This document shows positions 33,133 to 44,112 of a stretch of 64,000 bases of DNA, one piece after another (positions within the stretch are counted from its first letter, which is position 1; each line of letters begins with the position of its first letter). This DNA comes from Diplodia intermedia (taxonomy: Eukaryota > Ascomycota > Dothideomycetes > Botryosphaeriales > Botryosphaeriaceae). The position numbers and the translations under genes are program-made. The notes below the pieces were generated by a model that made no database searches, was not told the origin of the DNA, and saw only the letters and a list, made by a program, of their open reading frames with translations. The stretch covers positions 177,769-241,768 of the forward strand of contig JAKEKT010000060.1 of NCBI GenBank assembly GCA_021495925.1, given 5' to 3'.

Positions 33133-36100
33133 TCAAAAGTTCAAATCATCGTCAAACCCCATAAGCCCCGAGAAAACGTCGTCGTCCGCCGTCCCCGTGC
33201 CCGCGGCATCCAACACACCGTCCATGCCGCCATCGCCACCAAGGCCCAAGTCATCCAAACTCGGTGCCGTGCCATCCGCTGCACCAAGGTCAGCGGTAAT
33301 TCCTAGCCCATTCTGGTCCATGGCTGCCGTGGACGTGTTGGTGCCCGCCGCGCCACCACCGGTAGACGCGACATCAGCTGCTCCTGCAGCCGAAATGTCA
33401 ACGCTTACGTCGCCAATCTCAATGCCTTGCATGAGGTTGCTATCGAGGGCTGCAGCATCCGCAGCAGTACCAGCGGATGTGGGGAGATGGACGCCGGCCG
33501 CCGCGGCCTCAGCAAGCTGCGCTTCTACCCGGCGGTGGAGGCGGACGGCCGCTTCGGCAAGACCAGCATCCGCCTGCATCAAGGCGGCCGGATCGTCCAA
33601 TTCATTCTTGAGCATCTCACGCAGGCTAAACGATCCATTCCTCTGCGGGTTGTGAGTGGGCACATGAGAGTTGAGCCAGGAGACCGGTGTGCAGCTATTG
33701 ACGTGGAGTGGCGCACAGACGATATTGACCGCGATGTCCATCGCGACAGCTCCAGCACCGGCCACAGTCTGGTTCTTGAGTTCCTCGAGGATGGCACGAA
33801 GGACCTTTTGCGCTCCAACAATTTGCAAAGCACCGAATATTTGACGGTGTGTGTACGCTGGAGGTGTGGGTGTGAGGTCGGCGGTAGAGTTCCAGCTGGT
33901 GAGGTGCTGCATTGTGAACTTGATCGCCGAGCGGAAAGAAGCTCCGGGGTTGGACATCCATGGCTCGAGTTCGGCAGAAGAGCTCCAGGGCGTTCGCTCG
34001 TAATCGTGGTACGGACGCAATGATTCCAGTAACGGGCTGATGTCTGTCCGGGACGGCTCCCTGTGTTGGATGCTCTTCAGACAACGCTCAAGTCTCCGAG
34101 AAACCATGGAAACGATTGTGCTGTGCATGGCCTGCGCCTCGCCTGATATGGAGGTGGGACGGATGAGCCTTGTGAGAATCTGCATGGTGATGTCAAGGTC
34201 GTGGGCATTCTGCTCTAGGACATGTGAGGTGATCCACATTACAGCGCCAACGAGCGAAGGCAGAAGAAATGTCTCCAAAAGGACTGCACTCGTCAGCTCA
34301 TCACACCAAGGCGAGGGTATCGGGGAGTTACTGACATTCCAGGCCGGCTTTAACCGTGTCGAGAGGTAGCACGTCGGCGGAGCATGCGAAAATCGTCTGG
34401 CTAAATATCGTAGGGACAAGCAGGTAAAAATCCTGGGGTTTGCAGTTTGACAAGAGCTCGTCGCTGATGCCTTCCGGGTCGTACAAGCCACGGAGCCAGC
34501 CGGCAAGGTATTTGTCCTGGTCTTCAGTGAGTTCATCTGCCCCAAGGCTCTTGTGTCCCCTTTCCATTAACTGGATGACAAAGGAGGAATCCTCTAGGCC
34601 GAGGTCAGATGCTTTGAGATCGTGCCGGTGCATGAAAGCCTGCACGAGCAGTAATACGGAGCCAAACTCATCGTATACCGGCTGGTACTCGCCTGAATAC
34701 TCGTCAGCGGCTTTCTTTCGGCAATCGTGTTCTACTCACTCTGGTCTTCATCGTTTTTCCACGAGTCCAGAAGTTGGCACAAAGGCTGTAAGATACTTGC
34801 CGGTGACGTATATTGTAGCATGACATCAAGAGATCGCGGTTTCCGCGAGAGAGTGTTGCAGATTGTTTTGAGCGACATGGTCTCCCTGGTCGCGCATAGG
34901 TTCCGGATAATCTGAGAGTTGTCAGTCAATTTCCGTTTGCTCATCCAGTGACATACACACGTCGGTCATGGCTCCCACTATCGCACCCGTGTTGCCATCC
35001 ATCCCCTCAATTTCGTTCAAGAGTTCCTCGACGCGCTCAAAGTTTGTTGAGCATTGTGCAACCAAATTGTCTTTGATGTACTTGCCCCCAACAGGGACAC
35101 CACTCATCGGAGTCTCTCCCAGCAGACGCTCGATGCTGGATTCCGGGATAAGCTGATGCAGTGCGCAGGCAACCAAGAAATCCTGACGGACGTCTGAGAG
35201 CAGACTATTGACGGGCGCCATATCGAAAGTCTGGGAAAAGGAGGGGAAAGCATTGCGGTCGATATGGTTCAAAGCCTGGGTTATGCAAAGCTCCGGAGTA
35301 GTGGTTGGGAACATGGAGCCAGCCAGAATGGCGACCAGTGATGGAACTTTGTTAACCAAGAACGAGCGGAAGTTGAAGATGGCTTCATTGGATTCGCTCC
35401 GATACGTCGTGTTGGCCGCCAGGACATCGAACGAAGCAGTTATGAGGCCAACTACCATGGATTGATAGTCAACCTGTTACGGTAAGTACGTTTACGTAGA
35501 GCAATTGGGACGGCATACCTTGTAACGTGCATGGAGGTAATTCAGGATCATGTTGTCGTCAGTCAAGGGACGAGCAGTGAGCTAGGCCGTTAGCTGACAG
35601 TACGACACACTGGGCCACGACAACCTACCAAAGAGTTTATGAACACATAGAGGCCTGCACGGCTATTGATGACAGGGAGGTCCATGACAGTTTCGAGCTG
35701 TAGGACGGAAACATCAAGGCCATGGCTTCCGGGTCCGTCGCTAATGCCACCGCTTGCATTCTCCGTGGTAAGGGAATACTGCTTCTGGAGCATACTAAGC
35801 CTGTCCCCCCACTGAAGAGAGGCCTGGGTTAGGTGCGGTACAAAGACGGTGAGAGAGTCTGATAGCGACTTGCGCATTCCTGCCACACGCCATCAGTATT
35901 AGTACGTGGCGCAACAAACGGTACAGCGGTGTATCGATAAAGCAAAGGCTATGACTGGCTGCCGCTACGTTGCAAATGTAGTAAAGCCCGGATAAATACT
36001 TGGTGGCACGGCAGGTGACAGAAGATTTGAGCCTTCTGAGCTCACCGGGGACGATACACTCTTTCTAGATGGGTAGTTGAATCCGATATCTGGACGGATT

Positions 36101-36864
36101 TGCGCACGTTCAAGTCTCGCATTTACGTCCGGGATACTGGATTCAGCCGTCTATATGAATGTGATGCAGTATCTGCAAGGCAGACGCGGGTGGGCTCAAT
36201 TCTTTGTCATCGCTGTGGGGGAGGGGCTGGACTCTTCCGGAGAGACTACAGGAAATGAGGGAGACAAACCTTTTGGTAGTGTTGCCTGAATCGCACCTGC
36301 AACCTTGGGGTGCTCCAGCATAGCAATGACGAGCATGCTCAGACTCAGTACAGTTTGTGTGCGCTGTCCCTGAGTTCCATCTGCAAGCGAATGCATGACA
36401 GACTCGGCTGTCTGGGGCGAGTTGACGGCATTCATCCACTCAGCCAAGATGGCCAGTGTCTTCTGCACCTCGGCCACGGTACGGGGTCGTTCGTTGGTGA
36501 CAAAGGCTTTGGACAGCCGGGCAAACACCAGCTCCTCCAGCTCCGGGGTGGTGTGCCATTGCTGGCGGCGCAGTCCTTGGGAAGAATGCTCGGCACTGGC
36601 AGCGTAGTCCCGAGAGTAGCGGAAAAGGGCGTGAAGGATCTCGGGAGGGTTGAGAAAGGCCAGCACCAGAAGGCGTTCGAGGTAGACGGGGATTAGCGGA
36701 TCCAAGCAGGCCGTTGCCCGGGACCGGGGCCGCAGCAAAGCCTCGGCGAGCTGGGCCTCATTACGGGGGATCCTCTTGCTCAGCTGGACGGCAAACCTCT
36801 CCACCTTGTCCGCGCTCAGCCTGTTCTGCAGACACCGGTCGACAAACTGCGTCCACGTGGCCAT
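33133..36864 (-). CDS. MED5: Mediator complex subunit 5 (Med5/Nut1)
   Basis: Tail-module subunit of Mediator. Seven exons (36270-36864, 35629-35879, 35519-35581, 34961-35473, 34740-34911, 34336-34692, 33133-34283) give 1,033 aa, the normal size for the filamentous family. Recognisable stretches include the N-terminus TWTQFVDRCLQNRLSADKVE, then GMRKSLSDSLTVFVP, a long helical repeat region and a C-terminus of acidic and Gly/Ala-rich repeats ending SGLMGFDDDLNF. Six introns: five are 45-52 nt, but the first is 390 nt (35880-36269) and contains repeat-derived sequence (see separate feature). The exon 4 donor is GTGTGT; the alternative GTATGT breaks the frame. Confidence 0.93.
36000..36265. repeat. 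Repeat-derived segment inside MED5 intron 1
   Basis: Read on the plus strand (antisense to MED5), this segment aligns by eye over about 250 bp with the minus strand of 62.65-62.95 kb. The best block is 36039-36083 against 62869-62910, including a shared CTCACCGGGG and GGGTAGTTGA. A weaker block around 36148-36218 matches 62734-62788; its translation reads RLYECDA here against QLYEADA there. Both copies also contain an inverted-repeat pair based on CCGGACGT. The segment occupies most of the 390-nt intron and has stops in every useful frame, so it is a non-functional fragment. Confidence 0.7.
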
Positions 36865-37334
36865 CTCGACTTCGAGGCAAGGGCGCAGGGCGTCTGGAGA
36901 TCCGAGGCGAACTAGAGACGAGAGGGCGTGAAAATGTTTCTTCCGGCCACACCGTCACATCACGCTCCTTCCGGGGCCGAGAGTGTTCCTCAACACGCGG
37001 GGTGGCCGTTTGCGAGTCGGCAGCGCGTGCGGTGCGTTTGTTTGGGGTTGGCGAACGGCCGCCCAAGGCAGGAGCACCGTGGCACGGCGCGGCAGCTTAG
37101 TCAGCGCAGGTCACGGGATTGCGCTCCGCCATCGACTTCACCGCGGCGAACACAGCTGAAAGTGAGCCAATTGCTGTCCGATTACGTGTCTCATGCTAAA
37201 CAGACCCCCGCGCACTTCTGCAGCCGTCAGAGTGCCCCCGGGTCGAGTCCCCGGGCCGTCGCTGCGTCCTCGAGGAGCCGCTGCCGCCCAAACGCCTTGC
37301 TAAATACGAGTCCTGAACACAAGGAAATGGTTGG
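36865..37334. promoter_or_regulatory. MED5 upstream region
   Basis: 470 bp between the MED5 start and the stop of the next minus-strand gene. No additional gene or clear box seen. Confidence 0.4.
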
Positions 37335-38063
37335 TCAGTGTCGCTCGATGCCGTGTGCAGGCACGTCGTCCATCGCTTCTGGAGCCCGCGGTCCCACCAT
37401 CCAGTCCTCCATGGCCAGCCATTCACTCCACGTCTTCTCGGCGGCCTCGATCTCCTCGAGCTGCACGTTCTGCAGTGGTTTCATGAACGGCACAGTCTCG
37501 TGCGGCGGCATGTCGTACTGGTACTTGACTTTGGCCCAGCCGACACTCTTGGCTGCGAACAGATAATTGCGGCGCTCGCATTCCTGCACTGGCCCGACGC
37601 CCTTCCGCCACTCGTCTCCGAAGAAGCCGTGCAGGATGCCGTCCTTGTCGAAGCCGGTCACGACCAGCCGTCGGATGAAGGGCACCAGCGACACCCACAC
37701 GGGAGCGCCGGGCCGCGAAGCATGGGGCGGCGGGCCTTGCCTGGACCAGGATGCAGGATACGACCCCGGCCCAGTGCCCGGCGGCGCAAGCCCCGACGAA
37801 CTGGCGACTGGATTCGCAAACCATTGGAAGGGGAGGCTGATGTTGACGAGCGCGGCCACCGCCTGGACGGAGCCGTCGTGCTGAGCGTGGTCGAGGAAGT
37901 AGCGCTGGCAGCTTTGGTAGGCGGGATGCCACTCGAAAATGTCGAACTGCGCGTCTCCGAGCATGGATTGGCGCGGGGCCTCGGCGGCCGCTGCGGCGGG
38001 GAAGAGCCCGCTGCGGGACGAGGACGGCTGGGGAAAGCCGTTGGACGGGCCGGGGTACGCCAT
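37335..38063 (-). CDS. Conserved fungal protein of unknown function
   Basis: A single exon of 242 aa. The N-terminal ~35 residues are Pro/Ser/Ala-rich and disordered. The rest looks globular: FEWHPAYQSCQRYFLDHAQHDGSVQAVAALVNISLPFQW, a variable Gly/Pro loop, then VWVSLVPFIRRLVVTGFDKDG|ILHGFFGDEWRKGVGPVQE and RRNYLFAAKSVGWAKVKYQYDM, ending in an acidic helix around the repeated Trp/Glu segment EKTWSEWLAMEDWMVGP. I recall similar unnamed proteins in many Pezizomycotina but no assigned role. No signal peptide or transmembrane segment. Codon use is like the neighbouring genes, supporting a real gene. Confidence 0.78.
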   Translation of the reverse strand: MAYPGPSNGFPQPSSSRSGLFPAAAAAEAPRQSMLGDAQFDIFEWHPAYQSCQRYFLDHAQHDGSVQAVAALVNISLPFQWFANPVASSSGLAPPGTGPGSYPASWSRQGPPPHASRPGAPVWVSLVPFIRRLVVTGFDKDGILHGFFGDEWRKGVGPVQECERRNYLFAAKSVGWAKVKYQYDMPPHETVPFMKPLQNVQLEEIEAAEKTWSEWLAMEDWMVGPRAPEAMDDVPAHGIERH

Positions 38064-39165
38064 GGCAGGCGGCGAAGTATGGGCTGGCTTGGGACAGGGA
38101 GCGGCGGGCTCGAGAGCAGGCGTGGGCTTGGGCGGTGCGGATCAGCAACAGGACTGCGGCAGGCAGCGCGCCGGGCCGCTCTTGTGGACGGGGCAGGTCA
38201 AGGCCAGCGCGAGAGCCGTGTGGCGGCTAGTGGCCCTGGGCGCGAGGCGTTTATATATCGAAAGACCTGGAGAAGAAGCCTCGCCGGACCCACCGCCTGT
38301 TTGTGCCATGCGCGCTGCTGCTATGTATACTCCAGCAGCGCGCAAGGGTGATATCAACGCGTCGCCGCTCTCCGTCTACACCAGTTCGCAGCGCGGCGGC
38401 CCTAGTTGGGCTCGGTCGGGGCCGCGCCACATGTTCCTTGCGTCAATCCGCGCCTGGCCGCACGACTACAGCGCAGGCCGGCAGTAATGCATACGACGGG
38501 GCTCCCGTCCAGCCTGGCCTCGCACGGCAGCTGCACGCAGCAGTGCGGGAGCTGTGCTGGAAATCACCCGCCGGGGCCGTCGCCCGCCAGCCAACCCCAG
38601 CCCTGCAGCCCGCGAGGAACAGGCGCCCGCGAGGAACAGGCGGAATGTGGCCACGAGAACACGTTCCCAAGGCGCGTGGTGTTGTGCAGGGCGGAGGCTA
38701 GAGCGCTCCACCACGACCTCCGCCAACACCAGGTGCACATTCCTTTTGCGCGCGGCGACGACCAGCCAGCGATGCAGGCGTCGCGTGCCGAATCGCCCTC
38801 CTGCCTTCAGCCGCGCCCACGCGCTGAGTCGCCGCCGCAGCATTGCCTCATCCGGGAGCCGTGGCGGCCGCATCGCCCTGCATCTGCAAGATCGCAGCCC
38901 GCAGCGAGCTGATATGCGCCGTGCTGACAACCGCCAGAGCGGCCCACGACACCCCGGTCGAGGCCGTGCGCGGGCGCATCCCGCCGAGCTGGACGACGGG
39001 AGCCAGAGTGCGTCATCCCGAAGTGCTTGGCCGCCCGCGTCTCTTCCATCGCGTCCGCACCGCTCTGTACCACGACACCAACCTTATTCTGAGTGCTTCC
39101 CGCTCCAAGACATCTGCTCGCCAATCTTCCTGAACCGAAATCTCACCCTGCATCGTCCCGTCGCC
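38064..39165. other. Divergent upstream region of the unknown protein and aldo-keto reductase genes
   Basis: 1,102 bp between two starts. GC-rich, with overlapping open frames on both strands but no domain or phased intron; treated as non-coding. A TTTATATA-like element near 38250-38258 lies about 190 bp upstream of the minus-strand start. Confidence 0.45.
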
Positions 39166-40571
39166 ATGGCCCTCTCGCTGAGCTCGCGCCTCAAGGCATG
39201 CCGCCCCGCGCCCCAACCGCACCCCAGCCCGGCTGACCACCGCCCGTGTCCAGCTTGCCAATGGCCGGTCCATGCCGCATATCCATCTTGGAGTCTATCT
39301 CACCGACGGTCGTGAATGCCATCAGGCCGTCCTGTGGGCCCTGGAGGTACGGACATCCCATCTCCTCAGCTGCCTCGCAATCCTCCGCTGCTTTCGATCC
39401 GGCCAGCAGCTGGCCATGCTTCCTGTGCCGCCGCCACGGTAGTCTCTCAGCGCGCCGGCCCGCGATGGCGCATGCATATTACCCTCGATGGGGTGCGGAC
39501 GAGAACCTGGCTGCCTAGCTCGCATGCTAGCTCCGGCTTACCCCCTGTTACCCAATCACTGCCCTGAGAAAGCTCAATTCCCAGGGAGCTCGCTGCTGAC
39601 AGGTGCAGGCCGGATATCGCGCGTAAGTCTCTGACAGATCCCCGCCTGTATTCCAACCGGCCGACAATGAAATCCCCAGCATCGACTCCGCGCAGATGTA
39701 TCACAACGAGCGCGAGGTCGGACAGGCCATCAACCACTTTCTTGGAAGCCCGGCCAACAGCGAGGGGTTAAAGCGAGAAGACATTCACTTCACCAGCAAG
39801 CTCGCATCAAACACTTCGTACGATGCGGCCAGGCGGGCCATTAAGCAGTCTGTGAAGGCGTGCGATCTGGGTTACATCGATCTGTTTCTGCTGCACAGCC
39901 CATACGGCGGCAGGCAGGCGCGGCTCGATTGCTGGCGAGCCGTGGAGGATGCGATTGCTGACGGAGAAATCAAGACTGGAGGTGTGAGCAACTACGGTGT
40001 CAAACACCTGCAGGAACTGCTTGACTCCAAGCCTCGTGTCCACCCTGCTGTCAACCAGATCGAGGTGCACCCGTTCAACACGCGCACCGATATCACGACG
40101 TTCTGCCAGCAGAACAACATCGTGGTCGAGGCATATGCGCCGCTTGCACGCGCACTCCGGATGAAGCACCCCATGGTCGTATCATTGTCGAAGAAGTACT
40201 CGTGCACGGCGGCGCAGCTGCTTGTCCGCTGGAGCCTGCAACATGGCTACGTGCCCTTACCCAAGAGCGTCAAGAAGGAGCGCATTGTCGAGAATGCCAA
40301 GGTCGAGGAGTTTGCCATTGAGGAAGAGGACATGGAGAAGCTGGACGGCCTGGACGAGTACTTGGTGACTGGTGAGTGTCCCCGCTAGCTGGGCGCTGGG
40401 CGCTGGGCGCTGGGCGCTACCGCCTGGCTCCCCACGTCGTCCTCCGGGCAATATTCGTGCTCCGCGGCGGGCGCTGGGTGTTGATGCTGGAGCGCGGCCG
40501 CCGCCCACGCCGGGAGTGTGTCGCGTAATACGCTGACGAGTGCAGATTGGGACCCAACGGACTGCGCGTGA
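39166..40571 (+). CDS. Aldo-keto reductase
   Basis: NADPH-dependent carbonyl reductase. Exons 39166-39195, 39254-39346, 39609-39622, 39680-40371 and 40546-40571 give 284 aa. The catalytic tetrad is complete: Asp48 and Tyr53 in DSAQMYHNE, Lys86 in FTSKL and His118 in LLHSPYGG. The C-terminal half has the cofactor region PLPKSVKKERIVENAKV. The last exon gives the ending DWDPTDCA. Intron 1 is GC-AG (AAG|GCATGC...CAG). Intron 2 is long (262 nt), exon 3 is only 14 nt, and intron 4 (174 nt) contains a 7-bp tandem repeat. The intron 2/exon 3 boundaries are the least certain part, though the reading frame supports them. Confidence 0.88.
40391..40418 (+). repeat. Four tandem copies of GGGCGCT
   Basis: Four exact 7-bp units in a row just inside intron 4 of the aldo-keto reductase gene. 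Confidence 0.85.
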
Positions 40572-41408
40572 GTGCCTGGAACGCCGAAGTCGCGAGGCGG
40601 GTAGGAGGGCTCTTAAGAGGGTGTGGTGCGGCAGGGGCGATTCTTTCCTTAGTGGCTGTAGCCGGCTGGGCAGCGCTGCCGTTACCGGAGGCCTGGGGCA
40701 ACGGGCAGGGTCCGCGGTGGGGTGGCGCCCACGGAGAAGCGAGGCGGGCACATTTGTATGACAGCGCGGAAATCCAAGCGTGCCGCAGAATTTGCAATGA
40801 GCTCGCGTGATGCTCGGCGCCGGCGCCGGCTGTGTGTTCCAGTGTGACTTGCAGCAGCGCACAGGGTGGAGCTGCCCGCCGCGTTCGGGCCGGGGCTTCA
40901 CTGGCGCATCTGGCTCGCCGTCCGCCCTAGCCCGGCGCGCCTCAACTGCGCAGCAAACTGTAACGTAACCGCCTATTCCCAGAATTGCCCAGCACCACAG
41001 GACGCTGGCCGATGACGGGCCAAAATGAGAGCCGTAAATCTGCACGGCCAATCGCCGTCGCGCAGCTTATCTGCACCTCCGTCGCCCTCGCGGTGCTCCA
41101 GGTCGCAGACGTCCCGCATCTGATCTCGCGGCTCTGATCGGGCCCGTCGCCAGGAAGCTTCCGTACTGGCCAATGGCAGCTCGTGCGCGCCGCGCTGCCT
41201 CGACGGCCTCTATCGCCCTCTCCCACGCCTCGCCGTGTGACGTCCGCCCCGCGCGAGCTGCTGTGTTTCCTTTTCGCCCCGAGCCCCAGCTTCTGCTGCT
41301 CATAAATAATCTGCGGGAGCTCCGCCATTGACTGCTCTCCCGACCCTATCCTCCGTCCTCTTCCACTGCTGCTCCAGCTCCTGCAATCCCTACCCGAACA
41401 CCGCCAAA
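40572..41408. promoter_or_regulatory. Upstream region of the NADP-GDH gene
   Basis: 837 bp. Contains a perfect GATA-factor site on the minus strand (AGATAAG, plus-strand 41066-41072), CCAAT boxes at about 41048 and 41168, and a CATAAATAA element near 41299-41307. The first part overlaps the 3' flank of the aldo-keto reductase gene. Confidence 0.5.
41066..41072 (-). promoter_or_regulatory. GATA-factor (AreA/NIT2-type) site upstream of gdhA
   Basis: The plus strand reads CTTATCT, i.e. AGATAAG on the minus strand, an exact HGATAR match 337 bp upstream of the NADP-GDH start. NADP-GDH genes are known AreA targets; binding here is inference. Confidence 0.4.
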
Positions 41409-42881
41409 ATGTCCAACCTTCCTCACGAGCCCGAGTTCGAGCAGGCCTACCAGGGTGCGTTGCCTCATGCCTCGTTTGCCGCGCTCTGCCACTGACCGTG
41501 CCTCTCCTCCAGAGCTTGCCTCGACCCTCAACAACTCTGCCCTCTTCGAGAAGCACCCGGAGTACAAGACCGCCCTCAAGGTCGCCGCCATCCCGGAGCG
41601 CGTCATCCAGTTCCGCGTTGTCTGGGAGGATGACAAGGGCCAGCTGCAGGTCAACCGCGGTTTCCGTGTCCAGTTCAACTCTGCTCTGGGCCCCTACAAG
41701 GGTGGTCTCCGCTTCCACCCCACCGTCAACCTCTCCATTCTCAAGTTCCTTGGTTTCGAGCAGATCTTCAAGAATGCTCTGACTGGCCGTAAGCCGCCCC
41801 AAAAATACGGCGTTGGATTGACAAAGCTAACGTGCTGGCTGTAGTCAACATGGGTGGCGGCAAGGGTGGCTCTGACTTCGACCCCAAGGGCAAGTCGGAC
41901 GGCGAGATCCGCAGGTTCTGCCAGTCTTTCATGCGCGAGCTGAGCAAGCACATTGGCGCCGACACTGACGTCCCTGCGGGCGACATTGGTGTTGGTGGCC
42001 GCGAGGTTGGCTACATGTTCGGTGCTTACCGCCACGCCCGCAACAGGTGGGAGGGTGTTCTTACCGGCAAGGGTGGCTCCTGGGGTGGTTCGCTCATCCG
42101 CCCCGAGGCCACCGGCTACGGTCTCGTCTACTACGTCGACCACATGATCAAGTACGCCTCTGGCGGCAAGGAGTCGTTCCAGGGCAAGCGCGTCGCTCTC
42201 TCTGGCTCCGGTAACGTCGCCCAGTACGCGGCGCTGAAGGTTATTGAGCTCGGCGGTACCGTCGTCTCTCTTTCCGACTCGAAGGGTGCTCTGATTTCCA
42301 CTGATGCCGCCGGCTTCACTCCCGATGTCATCGAGACCATTGCCAACATCAAGCTCAACCGCAAGGCCCTGACCGAGTTCTCGGACCCCAAGTACCAGTA
42401 CATCGAGGGTGCCCGCCCGTGGGTCCACGTTGGAAAGGTCGACGTCGCTCTCCCCAGTGCGACCCAGAACGAGGTCTCGGGCGAGGAGGCTAAGGCTCTC
42501 ATCGACGCCGGCTGCAAGTTCATTGCCGAGGGCTCTAACATGGGCTGCACCCAGGATGCCATTGACGCCTTTGAGGCTCACCGCAAGGCCAACACCAACG
42601 CCGCCATCTGGTACGCTCCCGGCAAGGCCGCCAACGCCGGTGGTGTCGCCGTTTCCGGCCTGGAGATGGCCCAGAACTCGCAGCGCGTGAGCTGGACTTC
42701 CGAGGAGGTCGATGACAGACTCAAGCTCATCATGAAGAACTGCTTCGAGAACTGCCTCGAGACCGCCAAGGCTTACGTCCCCGCCGCTGAGGGCGAGTAC
42801 CCCAGTCTGGTCGCTGGCGCCAACATTGCCGGTTTCGCCAAGGTCGCCGCCGCCATGAGGGACCAGGGCGACTGGTTCTAA
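41409..42881 (+). CDS. gdhA: NADP-specific glutamate dehydrogenase
   Basis: Makes glutamate from 2-oxoglutarate and ammonium with NADPH, the main ammonium-assimilation step. Exons 41409-41454, 41513-41788 and 41845-42881 give 452 aa, the standard length for the fungal hexameric enzyme. The substrate-binding motif GPYKGGLRFHP contains Lys78. The catalytic lysine is Lys114 in LNMGGGKGGSDFDP. The dinucleotide fold shows ALSGSGNVAQYAA, and the tail ends AAAMRDQGDWF. Codon use is strongly biased toward C-ending codons, as expected for a highly expressed gene. The two introns (58 and 56 nt) occupy classic positions for this family. Confidence 0.98.
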
Positions 42882-44112
42882 GCGCGTGTTTGGAAGTAAA
42901 GGAAAATGGAAGAACCGGGGTTACCACGAATCTTCTTTTCTCGGGAAATTCTTTTGATATCTGGGCGGCATTGTTTTGGGGAAAAATTAGGAGTTCTGTA
43001 TATACCATGATCTGGGATGAAATCTAAGTCTTTGCGATAGAGCACTTCCCGAACAGTAATGTTCTTAGTCCTGGCTATGACGTAACGGCGTGTCAAGGTT
43101 GCGCTAGCGTACAAGGCCCAACGGCGCCGCGATGGTTTCAAGCCCATGCAAACGGTTTGGTATCGCAACAATGGGGTCAATCAGAGACGTAAGCGTGCGA
43201 TAAGAATGTTATCCCAGACGGACAGCACTTCGATTATTGCGTTGCTGTCCTCTTGTAAATCTAACATGCCAACGGTGTGCATCCATTCAATGCAACTTAC
43301 TAGCCACCAACAGACCAGCAAAAAGAAAAAAGAAAAAAAAAATCAAGATCCATTGGGTATGTGAACAAATGGGGATATGATTTGCGGACCATCGCGTTCG
43401 AGGTGCGAAGTCACGTGACAAATAGGGGCCGGCTTGCTCCGGGCGCACTGGCCAGCGTAAGTTGGGAGAAAGTCAAAAATTCTCTCGCTGCTTTTCCGAA
43501 TCCCAACAACAACTTCCTCTGCAGTCCCCAGGACGCGACTTCACCCCACGCAGTACTGCTTTATGATATGCACGTACAGGGTAGCAAGTCCTTTCCTCCG
43601 CGCTGTTAGACACGACGAGGAAACAAGACCTCAGCTAGCCACGGCTCAAGAGTAGCACAACAATGTTAAACACGGCGCTTTCGAAGACTCGGCGATCTTG
43701 ATCTCCCTACGGTCACGAGTTCAAAAAGACCGCCAAAAGCAAAGCCTGAGGCCTGCCTCCAATGGGGGTCTCTTCTCACTTCGTGTTGCAGTTTCTGAGT
43801 CTTCGGGCGAGGAAGATATTGCGTCAATCTGATGAGAGACATGCTTGCTATGGTAGATCAGTTCTACACCCAACTGCTTCGGCACAGCGTTTAGGGTCAT
43901 TGTATAGGAGACAGCGTCCTTGGCCTCCATGCAATGTGTCGTTGCTGGCCAGGATTTAGCAGTCTTCGCGCAAGATGCTATCAGGGTTGGGAATGGGCTA
44001 TTTTGTCTCATGGGCCAGTGAGGCTGCACGATTGCACATGCAAACAGTGGTAGCTTCGTGATGAGGCTATCCCCGTACCTCGTTTCTAGATGTCCAGCTC
44101 CACCTCTCCCAA
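42882..44112. other. Convergent 3' flanks of gdhA and GET1
   Basis: 1,231 bp between facing stop codons. AT-richer than its surroundings, with an A-rich run at about 43318-43340 and a GTCACGTGAC palindrome near 43411-43420. Short frames only; no gene supported. Confidence 0.45.

Noticed and set aside
36077..36289. A 70-codon plus-strand frame in MED5 intron 1 as an independent gene
   Set aside because: It is part of the repeat fragment homologous to the decayed relic and starts inside that fragment.
41694..42581. A 295-codon minus-strand frame across gdhA
   Set aside because: Shadow produced by strong C-ending codon bias of the GDH gene.
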